From positions 1 to 64,000 of the forward strand of contig JAODTK010005787.1 of assembly GCA_026419785.1 (NCBI GenBank): a stretch of DNA of 64,000 nucleotides, in the 5' to 3' direction. This document shows, piece after piece, positions 24,675 to 37,700 of the stretch. The notes under the pieces were generated by a model. It saw nothing but the letters and a program-made list of their open reading frames with translations, had not been told where the DNA came from and made no database searches. Numbering within the stretch: the stretch's first letter is position 1; every line of letters starts with the position of its first letter. The stretch comes from Sclerodactyla briareus (lineage: Eukaryota > Echinodermata > Holothuroidea > Dendrochirotida > Sclerodactylidae). Both the position numbers and the translations under genes were made by a program.

Positions 24675-25870
24675 GTGAATGAGGCCAGGCGCACCGCCAT
24701 AATCGCCTAAACACAAAGGCACCCCCAAGGGCACAAGGAACTAAAAAGAAAGAGGAGAGATCCACTTGTTGAATTCTACTCTTGAACCGCTGGAGGTCAA
24801 AATCGGGAAATACATCCCGAGGAAGCCTATTCCGGCACGCTAAGTGCGAGGAAAAGGAGCGAGCATAGGTTTCGGTGCGATGACGTGAAGTGCACCGAAA
24901 CGGGTGGCTGGACGAAGAAGAGCGAGTATGGCGAGTAACCCCTCGAGTAAAGGAGGAACCGCATCCCCAAGCTAAGAAGAGCATTGACCATAAAAGTACC
25001 GGTAAAGGAAGCAGAGAGATGATACAGACTGCGATGTGGAGAGAGATTCGAGTGAGGAGGTAAGATGATTATCGTTGATTAGCGGATGGCCTTTCTCTGG
25101 ATTACTATCACGGACACTGAGAGAGGATGGCGAAGCTACCACCCCCCAAATATGGCAACCATATTCCATAGGGGAGCGCATTTGGGCTTTGTAAAGCATA
25201 AGTAGCTGTTGTGGGGTGAAGTATTTCCTCCTTGTGGCGGAATAAGAAGCTCCAACTTTTCTAGAAGCATAGTACGATGACTTGATATGTGAGTTTTCCA
25301 GACAGGTTGTTGCTGATTTCCTACCACGGATATTAAGAGAAGTAAAACTGAGGGAGGATCTTGTAGCCCTTGTAAACATAGCTGGTGCATCAGAAACACG
25401 CCGACCAGAAATCAGCAGTTCCTGAGTTTTTAGAATTGGTTTGAAGGTAACCAGATTAGCAGGGCCCCAGTTCAACTTAGAATGAAGATCATGGTTCAGG
25501 GCTGATTGCAACCTAGGGAACGTTGTCAGAATGAAATCGTTCCGCTTCCGGGGCGAGTAAAGCACAGAGAGTGGGTGAAGGGTAGAATCATCATCAAATG
25601 AGTGAATACTAATAGGAGGTAAGCTAGAAGATCATTGATAAAATGAGAAAGAGTGTAGGAGAGAAAACACAACCTTGGAGGAACACCAGCATTGTTACGG
25701 AAGGTCTCGGAGAGAGCACCATAACCCTAACAAGATGAGCGACCGTAAGAAAACTGGCGGCCAAGAGGTTTAGAAGGGGGCTTGAAACTCAAATGAAGTT
25801 AATTGGCAGGAGTCCTCCGTCCAAAACACCGGTCAAAGGGCCCTTAGGAGATATCAGGGCTATCCCTACT
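24641..25870 (-). mobile_element. 5'-truncated LINE with poly-A tail, minus strand
   Basis: A run of 28 T at 24641-24668 is the poly-A tail read on the opposite strand. Going up in coordinate, the minus strand encodes the reverse transcriptase C-terminal region: ARSFSSHLACRNRLPRDVFP, NDNHLTSSLESLS, SSLCFLYRYFYGQCSS, and MLYKAQMRSPMEYGCHIWG. Further up come the catalytic region at 25587-25598, which reads FDDD where FADD is expected, and FINDLLA near 25630-25650. A frameshift lies in the preceding GVPQGC-type motif. Two open frames (24667-24984 and 24972-25565) are pieces of one ancestral ORF. It is an inactive truncated copy, a different lineage from the 7.6-9.2 kb LINE judging by sequence. 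Confidence 0.88.
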
Positions 25871-28800
25871 TTCCACCGAAAAACTCAATGGCTTGGGCCC
25901 CCTGATTGGTGACAAAAGATGTAGGTCCCCATTAGATCGGCCATGCCGGAAGCCTACTGGTGTCCACGGATTAAGAGTGAAATAAAGAAATTTCAAAACA
26001 TGCTTGTTACTATAGTTTCCCTACTTCTGGCTAGGACCGAGGTGATTGCAATCGCCTTAATTTGGAGGGTTTAACACTGGGGGTTGAATTACTGGGCAGG
26101 CAACTCGAGTTTTTTCAGGGTCCTTTTCTCTTAGAGGAAAGGCTGAATTCAATATTTTTTTTCTGGTGACATGTTACACCTATAACAATTCTAACAGAAA
26201 CAGTTTGAAACATATTATTTCATTCAACCTCTAAAAAACTATTGCAAAAGGTTCCTTAGGGGGTCGGATACTGTCAACTTTACCCTAGGCTGTTATTTAG
26301 GCCAGCGTAAACGGGCCAACTCTGTTTCAAACTTCATTCCTGCAGCGCTGCATCTCGATCAATACACCCAAAGACCAATTATTGTAGTTCAAAAAGGTTT
26401 GGAACTCATTTATTCCCCGTATTGGTCTTGGCACGTGAGTAATTACAAAAATTGCCCAGAATCAGTCAGTAATCTATTCAGAATTCACTGATTCACAATT
26501 GATCAAGACTTGGCACAGGTGTCTGTTCGCGTTGCCACTCTTTAAGTGATGGAATAATCAGGCAGATTTTCTATAGTACTGAGCGTGTGTCCAATATGAA
26601 TGATGGTTTCGCCAAAAATGACCCTGAGTAGCAACACTTCCTGTTACAAAACAATGTTTCAAACAAGACGGGCTGGAAAAAACAGGTGTGATTTTCCCAA
26701 TATTACAGTCAAAATTAGGCTTAATTACATTTTTATACTAATGGAAATTTTTTAACGTGGTAGTATTGGAAATGCTCTTGAATGATGTTTGAGGTTTAAT
26801 AGGGGCTGTGTCCTCCAGAGAGAAGTTGGATTTCAGAGGGTGAAACGGATTTCGTCACCTTCATGGAAAGTGTGCTACATTGAAATTTCTTCTGATACGT
26901 GACTAGGTATTGCCATGAGATGACGTATGGGTCTGTTTGGCTTCAACCGTCAGCACACATCCTTACTAATATGCACTGCATGACGCATTGTAATAAGGGG
27001 AGGTCTACTATAGAGGCTACATGTAGGCCTATCGTTATTTTTTTATTTTTAATTTTTTAATAGGACCTACTGGTACTGATAAGAGCAGCCTAGGCCACCT
27101 AGGCCCTCGGCTGCGCCCTACCCAGCCACGGCCTATGGTCCTGTCTCTGTTCCGTGACACAACTAACTGTAATCCGAGCACGAACTCAGAAGAGTGAAAA
27201 TAAGAAGAATCCTCAGCTGAGGCAGCCTGACTGACGTTAACGTTCGTCCCCTGATGAGATATGCCTGAGTTTTGCAGAAAGGAGTCGACTTCGGGTGACA
27301 ACTCTGACTCACTGCTGAACTTGAACAGATCTTGATGCCTTGTTTGACAGATCTTAGTTTTAACAGTACAACCAATCACGTTCGTAACCACCTGGGTATA
27401 GAGTGGTAGTCGGTATTGATCGTTCTGTAGATATCAGAACAAGCACATCACAATACACGCAATACAATGCTGTTGCGCAAATCTTGTGGTTGTTTGATCT
27501 ACTCTCCATGTGAATTGTCATTGATGATCCTATTTGGAACATTCCAATTGAAAATGCTACACGAATTGAAGAATACCGATAGAGAGAGGAGCTTACATTT
27601 ACCATAGGTCGAATTACTATTTAATAATATTCTGAGGAAGTGTTTGCCGTCGCTTCACGTGGAATAGAAGTTGACCAAAACCGGGAAATCCCTTACTATG
27701 ATGAACCAACTGACCTTTATATGAATATTGGTAACCTGCTGGTAGTCCGGAACCTGGGTAAAAATCGGACACTGTTTTTTCGATCGAACGTTTACCTTAG
27801 CACACGATATAGAACAGTTCGCGGAACTAATCTGGAGAATTATTATCCCACGAAATTTGCCAATTACGAGTGAGTACTTACAAATGGCCGAATAGGGTTC
27901 AAGACTCGGTTTTGACAGTGACCTCCTTCGTAGCATATTGTTGTTTCAAGTTTCATACGCTGTTATAGTAAATGCCATATGGATGCAAACATTAGTTACG
28001 TACTGCTTAGTGTGTCCGCTTTCTAGCCAGGTTTCTAGGAGTCGGATGTCAGCTACGGGAACGGCCTGTGATTCCTGAAATCCACCTTGATTCAATCTTT
28101 TGAAAAGTCGATCGCTCTATAATATGCCTTGTACACACCTACTTGACTATTTTGAGTCCTTTCCTCTGTCTTTTGCGATTTGGAATCTTGGAAAAATTGA
28201 CGAATACCTTAAGTGTCCGTCACTGCAGCACCATTATACAGTTCCCCCCGCGCATCAGTGACGATTAATAGCTCCATGTGATACCGTCACAGACATCTAG
28301 TAATATCTCTTGTGGATACCCTCCGCGGACTACGGTGGCTGACTAAGGCCATGATGAACAAATTTCTCTCTGATATTTTGTTTCGTTTATTTATGATTCG
28401 CCGTATAAAGCCCCAAGGGTGGTCGCCAGCGGGGGGGGGGGGGCATGCCGCGGGGAAGCCCTGCCCCCACCCTATTGAAGGCTTCCACTTTCTTCTCTCT
28501 TTCTTCATAGTGAAAATTCCAATATTGAAGCGAGAATTTTTTCGGCGAGCTTCGCGGGCCTCATATTTTCGTATATTGCCAGTTCCTGCGGCTTCGAGTA
28601 TTTAAGATCAGCGATATCCTCCTCCGATCTCCTAACGATAGGGCCGCGAATAGGCTACAATCGAGGCATCCAAGAGGATTCACAAGCCTTATGATATCTT
28701 CGAAATGCCCTACAAAGATTAAACGTTACCCTTCTGTGGGGAGGATGATCGTTCTGCCGTCATCTACCACTGTTTTGCCTGTGTTAAGTAGTGCTTTAAT

Positions 28801-29229
28801 TCACGACGCAACATACTCCCAGTGCCATGCATTCCCCCTTCAGTTATCGGGAATACCTGACCCTAATTCTACTGAGAAGCGCCTGAGGCGTGGAGAATGC
28901 CCCTGCGAGTGAACACGCCCCACGATGGTATTTTTTTTTTTTTCGTTTAATTTTTCTTTGAGAAAAATTTTCAAAAATGGAAACATCAAAATGTAGGTTT
29001 TGACCTAAGGGGGCAGGTGAGCTCGTCGGGGACTTGGTGTCCCTACTGCCCTTTGGAATTTTTGCAAACCTGAAAACCTTCAGACGGCAAACTGGGTGCT
29101 ATCCTAGTACGATATTCTAGCATGAATTATCAATTAAAATATTATTATTTCTGTGCCAACATATTTATCCTGCCTACGGAACTGTGTGTTTAAGATCATA
29201 TTTGTTATGCAGACGTGATTTTTCACAGT
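25871..29229. other. Long stretch without a supported gene
   Basis: 25871-28280 is single-copy-looking. The open frames at 27035-27391 (minus) and 27640-27873 (plus) are isolated and lack domains. A 14 G run lies near 28430, next to GC-rich text (28410-28480) that looks like part of a dispersed repeat. A run of 13 T lies near 28930. Confidence 0.35.
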
Positions 29230-29365
29230 GCTTGAACCTGGGCGTCGATCCGTTTGAAAAGTGGGGGGGGTGGGGACACAACGAATGCAATTGACCATCT
29301 GAGCGGAGCGCCACCATGGGTTGGCGCGAAGCCTACAAAGAAAATTGTTTAACTTTTCATACACT
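29230..29365 (+). repeat. Dispersed repeat, copy 1 of 2
   Basis: The phrase CCATCTGAGCGGAGCGCCAC followed by CATGGGTTGGCGCG matches 33049-33085 (CCATCTGATCGGAACGCCAC then CATCGGTTGGCGCG) on the same strand. A G-rich run precedes both. Confidence 0.7.
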
Positions 29366-32300
29366 CCAGAGCGCGGAATCGGCCACTGCCATAGGCGTAC
29401 GGGACCAGTCCAATTGGGGAGCAGTAAATATTTTGGCGAATTTTTACCTGTCAGTCATCGAAGACTCCGCAGCGCGCGCGTAAGGCTCCGCGGAATTTTT
29501 TGGCATGTTTTCCGGTCTTTTAATCGAAAAAAAAAGCGCAGAAAATCCAGGCATTTTTTAAACTTGGCCTTTTTCCTTTCCACATTTCCCACGAATTTTT
29601 CGCCCCGAATTTTTCATCTCCGAAATTAGGTGGGGGTGGCATCTGCCCCGAGGCGTTCAGAATTATATCTGTGGAACAAAATGATTCAGTAAGCATTACA
29701 TCGCGTATTAACGCCTGGTAGAAAAACACCATTGAAAATTGATGCATTTTTGGCTATTCTATAAAATTCGAGCACTCGTATGAACAGGGGTAATCCCTTC
29801 GACTTCTGCCTAGTGGGGTCCATATCTTCCCTGGGTCCGCACCTTGAATGAGTGGACCGAAACATTTCCAACGCGATCATTGTGCCGGTGTGGCAATGAT
29901 TGAAATCACTTAGACGATCATCAAATTAATACACATGTTTATCACTGTGAACCACCGCACACCCACTATAATAGGACCAGGTGCACGGTACAGCGTTCAC
30001 GTTTCATAAATTGGGGTCCTGAACAAACTTACCCAGACCTAAAACAGTTTGTGGATTTTCATTGCAGTTTATCTGCACATTAATATCCGTACTAGATTCG
30101 CGCCGAAAATTCGCCACCCAAAATCCTAATTTAGGAAACTTTTCAGTTTTACTTGCCAAATATTCTTCCCTTATTTAGTCCCTCCGAATTTGAGTATATT
30201 TCGTTCGTGTTTTCACTCTCGAAATTATCCTGCCACCCTGCCGACCCATCTCGGATATTCAATGAACTCATTTTCCCTATAAGTTGGTTCTGTACGCATC
30301 CGCGATATTAGGCCTATTAACCATCTTCGGTGATCTTACTCATGGTTGGGCATATATTTACAAAGGTCACCTACTTGGGGGTTGACAAAAGGAATAAAAA
30401 TAAATGTTTTGCCAATTAACATATACGGTGGTTATCTGCTCGGACAATTTCATCCAAGGGCGGAGTCTTTGTGCGGTCGTGACCCCAAACTTTTATGGAA
30501 TCCTCCGTCCATATGTGTTTTTCACTCTGACACTGGACCCTCAAATTTCTACAAGAGAATTTACTCCTTGGACTATACGCAAAGCCAATGTGGTGACAGC
30601 TTTTTTTGAGCACATCAGTGACACCTTGGTCTCATGCATCCTTAACGACTCGAACAGAATGATAAATTCAAAAGGAGAAAGTGCTGATGAGCTGGCCAGG
30701 CGTGGGACTCTTTGTGGTAGCCGAACGTTTGCCCTAAACGACAGAAGAGCCGCCCCGTGCGAAGCCGCGAAAAAAAATTTGCCATATGTTTTCCGGGCGT
30801 TTGATTGAAAATAAGGGGTCCTCTGCGACGTTTGGGCATTTCCTTCACTTTTGCCTTTTGCTGTCAGATGTTCCCGATATGTCCAATTTTGCACGGATTT
30901 CATCTCAGAATAACTTTAGCGCTCTGCAAAGGGCTACGCAATTTGTGAAGTCTGGCCAGAAGTCAAAGCAGTCAGACAGAGCTTTCAATTAATAATTGTG
31001 AACAAACTATGTAGCTAGTTACTCTGTCCAGACTGGGGTGTAACTCAAAATCGATTTGGGTGAGGTTATTCGCCATGTGAAATTAGTAAGGGCCATGTGA
31101 TTTCATGTTCAGAAGAAAGGGTAACCTCAAACCGTCACCGAGGTCTAGGATTTCTGTTTCACTCTGTCGGCAGCAGGACGGAAGCATTCTGCCTAGGGAG
31201 GGGCCTACCAGTATAGGGACATGTGAAAGGGGTCTCAGGCAGTCAGGGTTCACCCGTCTTTCCCCATGAAAAGGTTGCGCTTAGGTGCAAATCATGCTGA
31301 GCTCAAAAGGTGATTTTTTTTTGTGCGGAAATGTGCGGACCACAAGGCAGTACGTTCTTACTTTGCTAGTGCCTGATTTCTCCATCTAGAGAACCAGGTC
31401 CGGTTAAAATTTCGTTTGCCTCGTTACCCGTTCTTTCGAACGGAAGTTGCTGAATATCTACAAAGTTTGTTCGAAAGTTGTGGCAATCTTCATGGAGGTA
31501 GGAAACACACAAACGGCGGAAGGTGGCTAATTCCGCACGGTTTCCTGGTTAGTCTATGATTTTAACAAAAATGCCTTCATCTTTTGCGAGAATTACATTC
31601 TGCTGGCAGGCACTGGGTTTGTTACAAACATATAGCGCATCATAAATGTAGGGAACTTCTCGCGCGCTCCCACAATGTTGCTGTCTAGGTTCGGATCTGG
31701 GCACGGACTGTTTGTTGATTGAAGTCGCAAGTATATATGTGCAAATTGGAGTGCATCGGATCAAGATGCCTCCAGCTGGCAGAAGATGCGATGTCTAAAG
31801 CAAATTTGTTAAATTTTATAAATAATATACTAGGTCAGGGCTAAAAATCAATTGTAATGTTCCACTAACTCGAGCGGAGGACCGACTTTTCGTCGTCCAG
31901 AGAACGACTTCCTGATTTTCACAGCGGGTGTCACCCCCTCACCACACCCCGTATTTACGCACATGCATGTAAGTACCCTTGGACGGCAAAGCTAGTACGC
32001 GACTCTAGGAAAATGTTGGATTGCTCCATGGAATGTACTTATTGTACTTCGTTTAGCTCTCGTAGTTACACCTATGAGCGTCGTACGGTGTTCTTTGCTA
32101 TTGTGTGTTGTCGTAGTCATCTCGGAACTGCGAGACCGGGATCAGGGGGGGTAGAGTCCAAATTTCGTTCTTTCGTCTTCATTTCTCATTTATGCTGTGC
32201 CTCTTTGTAATAAGTTCCCCGGACTCCAATCATTTCTTGGTTCTCGTTTTTTTTTTTGTTCAGTTCTCTTACGTTCTCTGACGAATTATTTTGGTGTAAG

Positions 32301-32775
32301 TGTCACTGATAGCCGCCTACCCTCTACCATTCTCCACATGTTGTTAGGCGTCATTGGAAATCCCTGATCAATAGTTCCCCCTGCACTGGCGCGATACGAT
32401 GAAAGTATGCAAGGCGCATCACTATGGGGTCCGGGGGGTCATACCCCCAACTTTTGGGAGGCCTCCATCTCCTTGATTGGGTTTCACACACACCAAATGT
32501 TTTCCATCACTGCTCCGTATCGCGCTCCCCCCCCCCCCCCGATTTGCTCTGACCCCCAACTTTCAGACATGGCTGCGCCCTTGGAAGTATGCAGTCACCC
32601 GCGCTGAGGCCTGTTCAACCACAGATCACAGTTTGCCGCCCAAAAAGTTAGACATTGCCATGATTTTACGAGGAAAGTTGTGTTGAGAGGCCGTAAGTAA
32701 TAATTTTGTTTCCTTGTACTAGTTACGAAGCCCATTATGCATCGTTTAAAGTTTTCAAACATGAAAAAAAAATCG
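29366..32775. other. Dispersed GC-skewed repeats, no gene
   Basis: 29450-29650 and 30735-30880 share the flavour of a family with GTTTTCCGG(T/G)C(T/G)TTT and CGCGAAAAAAAATTT-like text. 32400-32580 holds poly-C and CACACACACC. Minus and plus frames at 30404-30903 overlap each other and show no domain. I support no exon here. Confidence 0.35.
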
Positions 32776-32779
32776 GCTC

Positions 32780-32895
32780 GAATAATCTGTCAGCGACAGA
32801 TTATTATCTGTTTACAACAGATTAATAATTCTGTTACGACATATTGTTACAGAGTAATAATCTGTCCGTAACAGACATTAATAATCGGTTTACAT
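32780..32895. repeat. Array of short palindromes (AATAATCTGT..ACAGATTATT)
   Basis: About four to five degenerate units of roughly 27 bases are each an imperfect palindrome. The first is exact: AATAATCTGT, spacer CAGCG, ACAGATTATT. Later ones are TTATCTGTTTACAACAGATT, then ATTCTGTTACGACATATTG followed by TTACAGAGTAATAA, then TAATCTGTCCGTAACAGACA. A final half unit reads AATCGGTTTACATC. Confidence 0.85.
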
Positions 32896-32989
32896 CATAA
32901 CACTCCATTCACCATGCATGCTCGAATGTCATGCTGCACCAGTCATTTGTCCATTCCCTCGAATAATCTTGAGTGCCTTGGGCGTGCCT

Positions 32990-33115
32990 CGACCAACTTT
33001 TCACTCTGGGGGACAAGGGTGGGGGGGTGGTGAGTTTGACTGCGATTCACCATCTGATCGGAACGCCACCATCGGTTGGCGCGTAGCGTACCAGAAAATT
33101 TGGGGTTTTACCGAG
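32990..33115 (+). repeat. Dispersed repeat, copy 2 of 2
   Basis: Second copy of the element described at 29230-29365, same orientation, again preceded by a G-rich run (33003-33030) and followed by GCGTAGCGTACCAGAAAATT. 33116-34400 beyond it holds a poly-C run near 33250 and no supported gene. Confidence 0.7.
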
Positions 33116-34399
33116 CCCCAATTGGCCGGAATTACCCTCCCGTTGTTTAGGGCTGCGGCCATGTCCAGCTTAACTTAACGTCTCAAGCCGGCAAGTTTTG
33201 TTTTTCTTACAATTCTTTTTTTCTTGAAAGAAATCCTCGCGCGCCGGATGCTCCCCCCCCCCCCGAATCTCAACTTGAATATGCGGTGCCCCGGATGACT
33301 AAGATAATGGGTTTGCCTAACTTGGTAATTTCTTCTGCAACCTGACTGTTTATTCTGACTCATACTGGGCAGATACTTAGACCAATTTGGGAAAAAATCT
33401 TTCCCCATTTGGAGTGACAACTTCTCCAGTTTTTGTAAAAGTTTTTCCCAATGGCTGTATTCGTTGTACCGGGCTAGAATGGGCTAGAATGTGAACCGGG
33501 GCTCAATCCTTTTTGGAAATGTGAGGGGCGAGTTCTCAGTTGGGCGAAAAATTTCACTTTTCAATACCGCCTAGATCATCAGAATTACACTTGCGGGCTG
33601 TTGCACCATCTGATGTGCCAATTTTACAGTTTGGTGTAAAAAATGTTGATTTCCCTTGACTCCGCTGCATACTCAGTTAGGGCGGTCACGGTTGCACTGC
33701 AGATGGGGGTCACGATGTTACTTTCAATTTGAGACTACGCACTTGGAAAGGTTATAAAGAACTGTCTCCCCCATTAATGTGTCAACGCAGCACCCACCGC
33801 GCGCGAATTTTTTTCGAGGTAAATTTATATTTTATATGGTGATAAATCACGGGCCTGGAGTGCTCTATTTCACAGAAATGAGTGGGTGATGAATGGAAAA
33901 AAAGGAATAAAGCAAATGATCATAGTAATTGTGTACACGTAAAGGTATCTCAATACCTCTTAAATATTTAAAATTCATGTCACCATTGACTAATCCCTTA
34001 AAACATAGCAACCATAACAACATTCTGGGTCTTCAGCCGATCCCACCGCACCCTGGACTCGCTGGTTATAAACCAATTACTACTCTCCTGCAAGGTGTTA
34101 ACCTGACACCCTGTAGCATGACTTGTCTACCTCCTTAGCCTCCTTATGTAAACAAACCCTTGACTTTCTAGTCAGAGGGGGCCAAAAGCAAAGGTGTGAC
34201 AGGCTGGAGCTGGAGGCTAAGTTTCATATACAGGTGATGAGAGAATCTTTTGATACTATTAGGATTTAATGAACTTCTGATTATTAGCCTTAACTACCTT
34301 TTATGACATAACAGTTTTCATGAAATATTCCCCTCGAAATGGCACCATGCCCAACATATAGCCATATCGCATACAGCTTTTGGAGGTTGTTGGAGAAAA

Positions 34400-35620
34400 T
34401 GCTATGATTTAGCAGTTTTTGTCCATAAGTGACTCTGAATGACCTCTGATGACTAACTTTTCTATGAAAATGTTACCCTTGATGATATGCTTACGTCCCA
34501 AATGTCGCCATACGCATACAATCACTAAGGTTGTGCAGAAATGTTATTATTTGGCAGCTCGGGTTTATGACCTTAAATGACCCTTTGACATGACATACGT
34601 TTTATGAAAAAGGCTGCCTTGGATGTGATGCACCAAGCCCAAAGCTTAATGTGACAGATACACACGCTATGCCTATCGCCCAAAAGGTATCCGAATCGAC
34701 CTTTGGCCCCCTTGTAACTGAAGACCATGTGTCACATCGAAGGGAGTTTGGTTTCGTCTATGTAGCACACAGAGCTATATCACAATCCAAAAAAATTGAC
34801 AGTTTTTTCTCTTTGCCCTGTAACTCCTTAAAATAATCACATTTTCTTAAAGCACATTTCTAAAACTTTACCTTTTATTACCTCGTCCTGTTAGATGTTG
34901 TTTGATCCCCTGAACCCCAAAATTACCAGACAATCTCTACGAGCACCCTAAAGGCACTCATTCCAATTGTTTATTGGCCATTAACAAAACTCGAAAATCA
35001 CATAATTATGCAAAGTATTTCACATTAAATGACCTTAGAGTGACCTTTCCACTGTTTTGTTAAATTTTATCAGACAAGGTGTACCATCTCTACAAGTTTC
35101 ATGAGGATTCAACCAACTTTAAAATCTGCATAATTTGCAACTTAGACTAGTAAATGGGAATAGTAAATTACAGGACCTTTGGTGACCTCGTCCCTACTGA
35201 AAATTTAAATTTCGGGACTATAGATAAACCATCTCCACCGTGTTTTCATCAAACCCCACGAACTTAAAAAATAACACGGAAATTATGCAAATTAACTACT
35301 TAATTAGCTTTCTTCATGCAGGTAATCTAATCATTCGTTCCCCTTCATAGTTTGTTTAAAGACTCCGACAGCCACCAATGCCATCTACCATCACGAGATA
35401 TCTTGTACACAAGCTGCCGGGCCAATTTTTCATAATATGCAAATTTAAGCAAGTTAGTATGGTCTTTCGGGACCGAAAAGTGGATGCACATCGACAATCT
35501 TTAACCACGCATCTCCACAAAGGTGCCAGCATATGGCTTTCAGTTCAGGAGATTCGAACCGCCCTAACGGACGGACAGACAGACAGATCATACAGACCCC
35601 ACACAACATAGTGACCACTG
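34400..35620 (+). repeat. Diverged ATGCAAAT / TGACCT repeat family
   Basis: Successive units of about 150 to 200 bases carry a phrase such as TGACCTCTGATGAC or GACCTTAAATGACC, then AAGTTTCATGAGGATTC-like text, then ATTATGCAAATTA. ATGCAAAT occurs at 35284 and 35437. The end carries GGACGGACAGACAGACAG (35572-35588), as in the other repeat termini. No coding region. Confidence 0.65.
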
Positions 35621-36710
35621 CACAAAGTTCAGGGAGCAAAATGGGTGGGTAGGTGCTTGCTCCAACTGTTATGTCAATTGTAGAACGTTCAGTGGGTCTC
35701 TTATTTTGGTTTCTAATCCCTTGCCTTACCTATTCGCTCACAAAAATATAAAGAGGCCCTAGATGCTGTGTGGCTATAGTTTATCTGCGTGTATCCTGCA
35801 GGTGACAACTTCTCAACATTATTCTCTCACTAAAATTGCACATCCAGATTGTTCGCATTAAGCGCGGCAGAGGCCATTTCGTCATCGGTTTTTCTGAAAC
35901 AGATCGAGGGCCCTGCTACACACAAAATTCATCCACATCGGTCTACGGTTTCGAAGGAATCCTGTAACAGAAAGTGTGACACATGCACACTCACAGCTGA
36001 AGCGATCGCTAAGCCTCCTTCTGAAAAAAAAACTTCGGCAAGACAACAACGCCCTGTCAGCACTATGATCGTTACTCACACACAAAAACAAATGAATGCA
36101 TGAATATTAGCAGCGTTACGGCGGTGACCCTTGTGCCGAAAACAAAAGGGGCATCCTTCCTGTCCTGTGGGACAAGAACATACCAATCTCAAACCGATAG
36201 GCTTGGGTTCGTTGGATATCGTGCTGACAAGCTTTTTGAGGTGTGCCTTATCGCAAATTTGTAGACCATGACGATGCCAAAAACATATGAGTGTCCGCTC
36301 TTCATGGGCTGATCCGATTCTATTTAAACCTACAGGTTTTGCAAGGGTCACGAATAAAGGTATAGGGAAGGTAAAGAATCGATTAAAGGACACTGCAGGA
36401 TGAATCATAATGGATAATATACTTGCTGGAGAAAAACTGATGGTAAGTCCAAAAACCTAAGTTTCTACGAATTTCCGTAAGGGAGTACAGAGTTACAGCC
36501 TTAGTGGTTGCATGTGTAAAGTGCAAATGAAAAGCATTCCATCATGGACAATAAAATAGAAAAGGTTCGGTCGGGTACGCCAGGTATATATCCCGCATCT
36601 CTTATTCAAGAAATTTGGTGAACATGAAACCGGACAATATTCGTGGAAGAAGACATTTTATAGATTGTGAATCGACGTGTATCAGGTCAATGGGTCATGT
36701 CATATGCACT
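35621..36710. other. No gene recognised
   Basis: Single-copy-looking sequence. The minus-strand frame 36076-36408 (110 codons) has several cysteines but no definable zinc-binding spacing, splice sites or family. Confidence 0.35.
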
Positions 36711-37700
36711 TGTTAATTGTATGAGGCACCCCTACAGCCACAGACAAGGTGTGCGTCCTTAATAAGCACATTTATTCAAGATTCGATCGAACCTCACCCA
36801 CTGACCACGCCGACAGAGATCACATTCAGGTCAGAGGTCACACACATGCATGGTCAACATTATTCCAATGGTGAACCATCCATCCTTCGCATATATCAAT
36901 TTTCCGATTATAGCCAAAAAAGTTTTTTGACCCCTAAGTGACCTCGAATGACCTTTAATGATATGAACATTTTTATAGAATTGGTCTTACTCTCCATGTG
37001 AACTCCCTCCTAGGAAGCCATTTTGCATTCTGATTAACACCCCAGTGCTAATTGCCGAAAAAGTAACTAAATCATTTTTGACTCCTCAGTGACTTTATGA
37101 CCTTCATGACAGGTGTTGGCGCTTTATGAATGCTAACACTTCCATGTGATGCATCCACTCTAGAAGCAATTGCATTCCAATGAACCTGTTCAATGTTATT
37201 GCGAAAAAGTATTAAACGCATCATTTTGACTGATCAGGACGAACTGATATGCAAATTAGTCCCACAAAATTACCCTCAATGATCTTGATGCCATTGAATA
37301 AATTATCAGGATTGTAGGTAGGTCCTATTTCCAAGTTTCGTCCGAAATCCCTAACAGTTGCGAACCTCATTGGCAATGTTATTCTACTTATGCTAACGGA
37401 TATGTAAATTAAACACACATAATGACCTTCAGTGTTTCCAACAACGCACTGAATAAATTTATCGGGACTGTTAGAAGGTCTACTCACCAAGTTTCGTGAG
37501 AAAATCCACAACGTTTATAAATTTGCCTAATTGCTAATTGGGCCAACTAGTATGCAAATTAGTCATGCAAGATGACCGCCATGTGACCTAGGCACATTAG
37601 GAAAATCAATAGGCACTGCTATTTGGCCCTATTCACCAAGTTTTCCATGAAAATCCATGAAGTTTATGAAATATCACATACATTATGCTTATAATTAGGC
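36711..37700 (+). repeat. Further units of the ATGCAAAT repeat family
   Basis: Tandem-like units with TGACCT phrases at the left and ATGCAAATTAGTC at 37249 and 37552 (a diverged ATGTAAATTAAAC near 37400), spaced about 150 bases. They share the phrase ACCAAGTTT(C/T)C(G/A)TGA(G/A)AAAATCCA with other copies in the window. Confidence 0.65.

Noticed and set aside
32780-32895. A CRISPR array
   Set aside because: The repeats are palindromic and contiguous without unique spacers, and the DNA is from an animal.
36076-36408. A cysteine-containing minus-strand frame as a zinc-finger protein
   Set aside because: Cysteine and histidine spacing fits no finger class and no splice sites or start support it.
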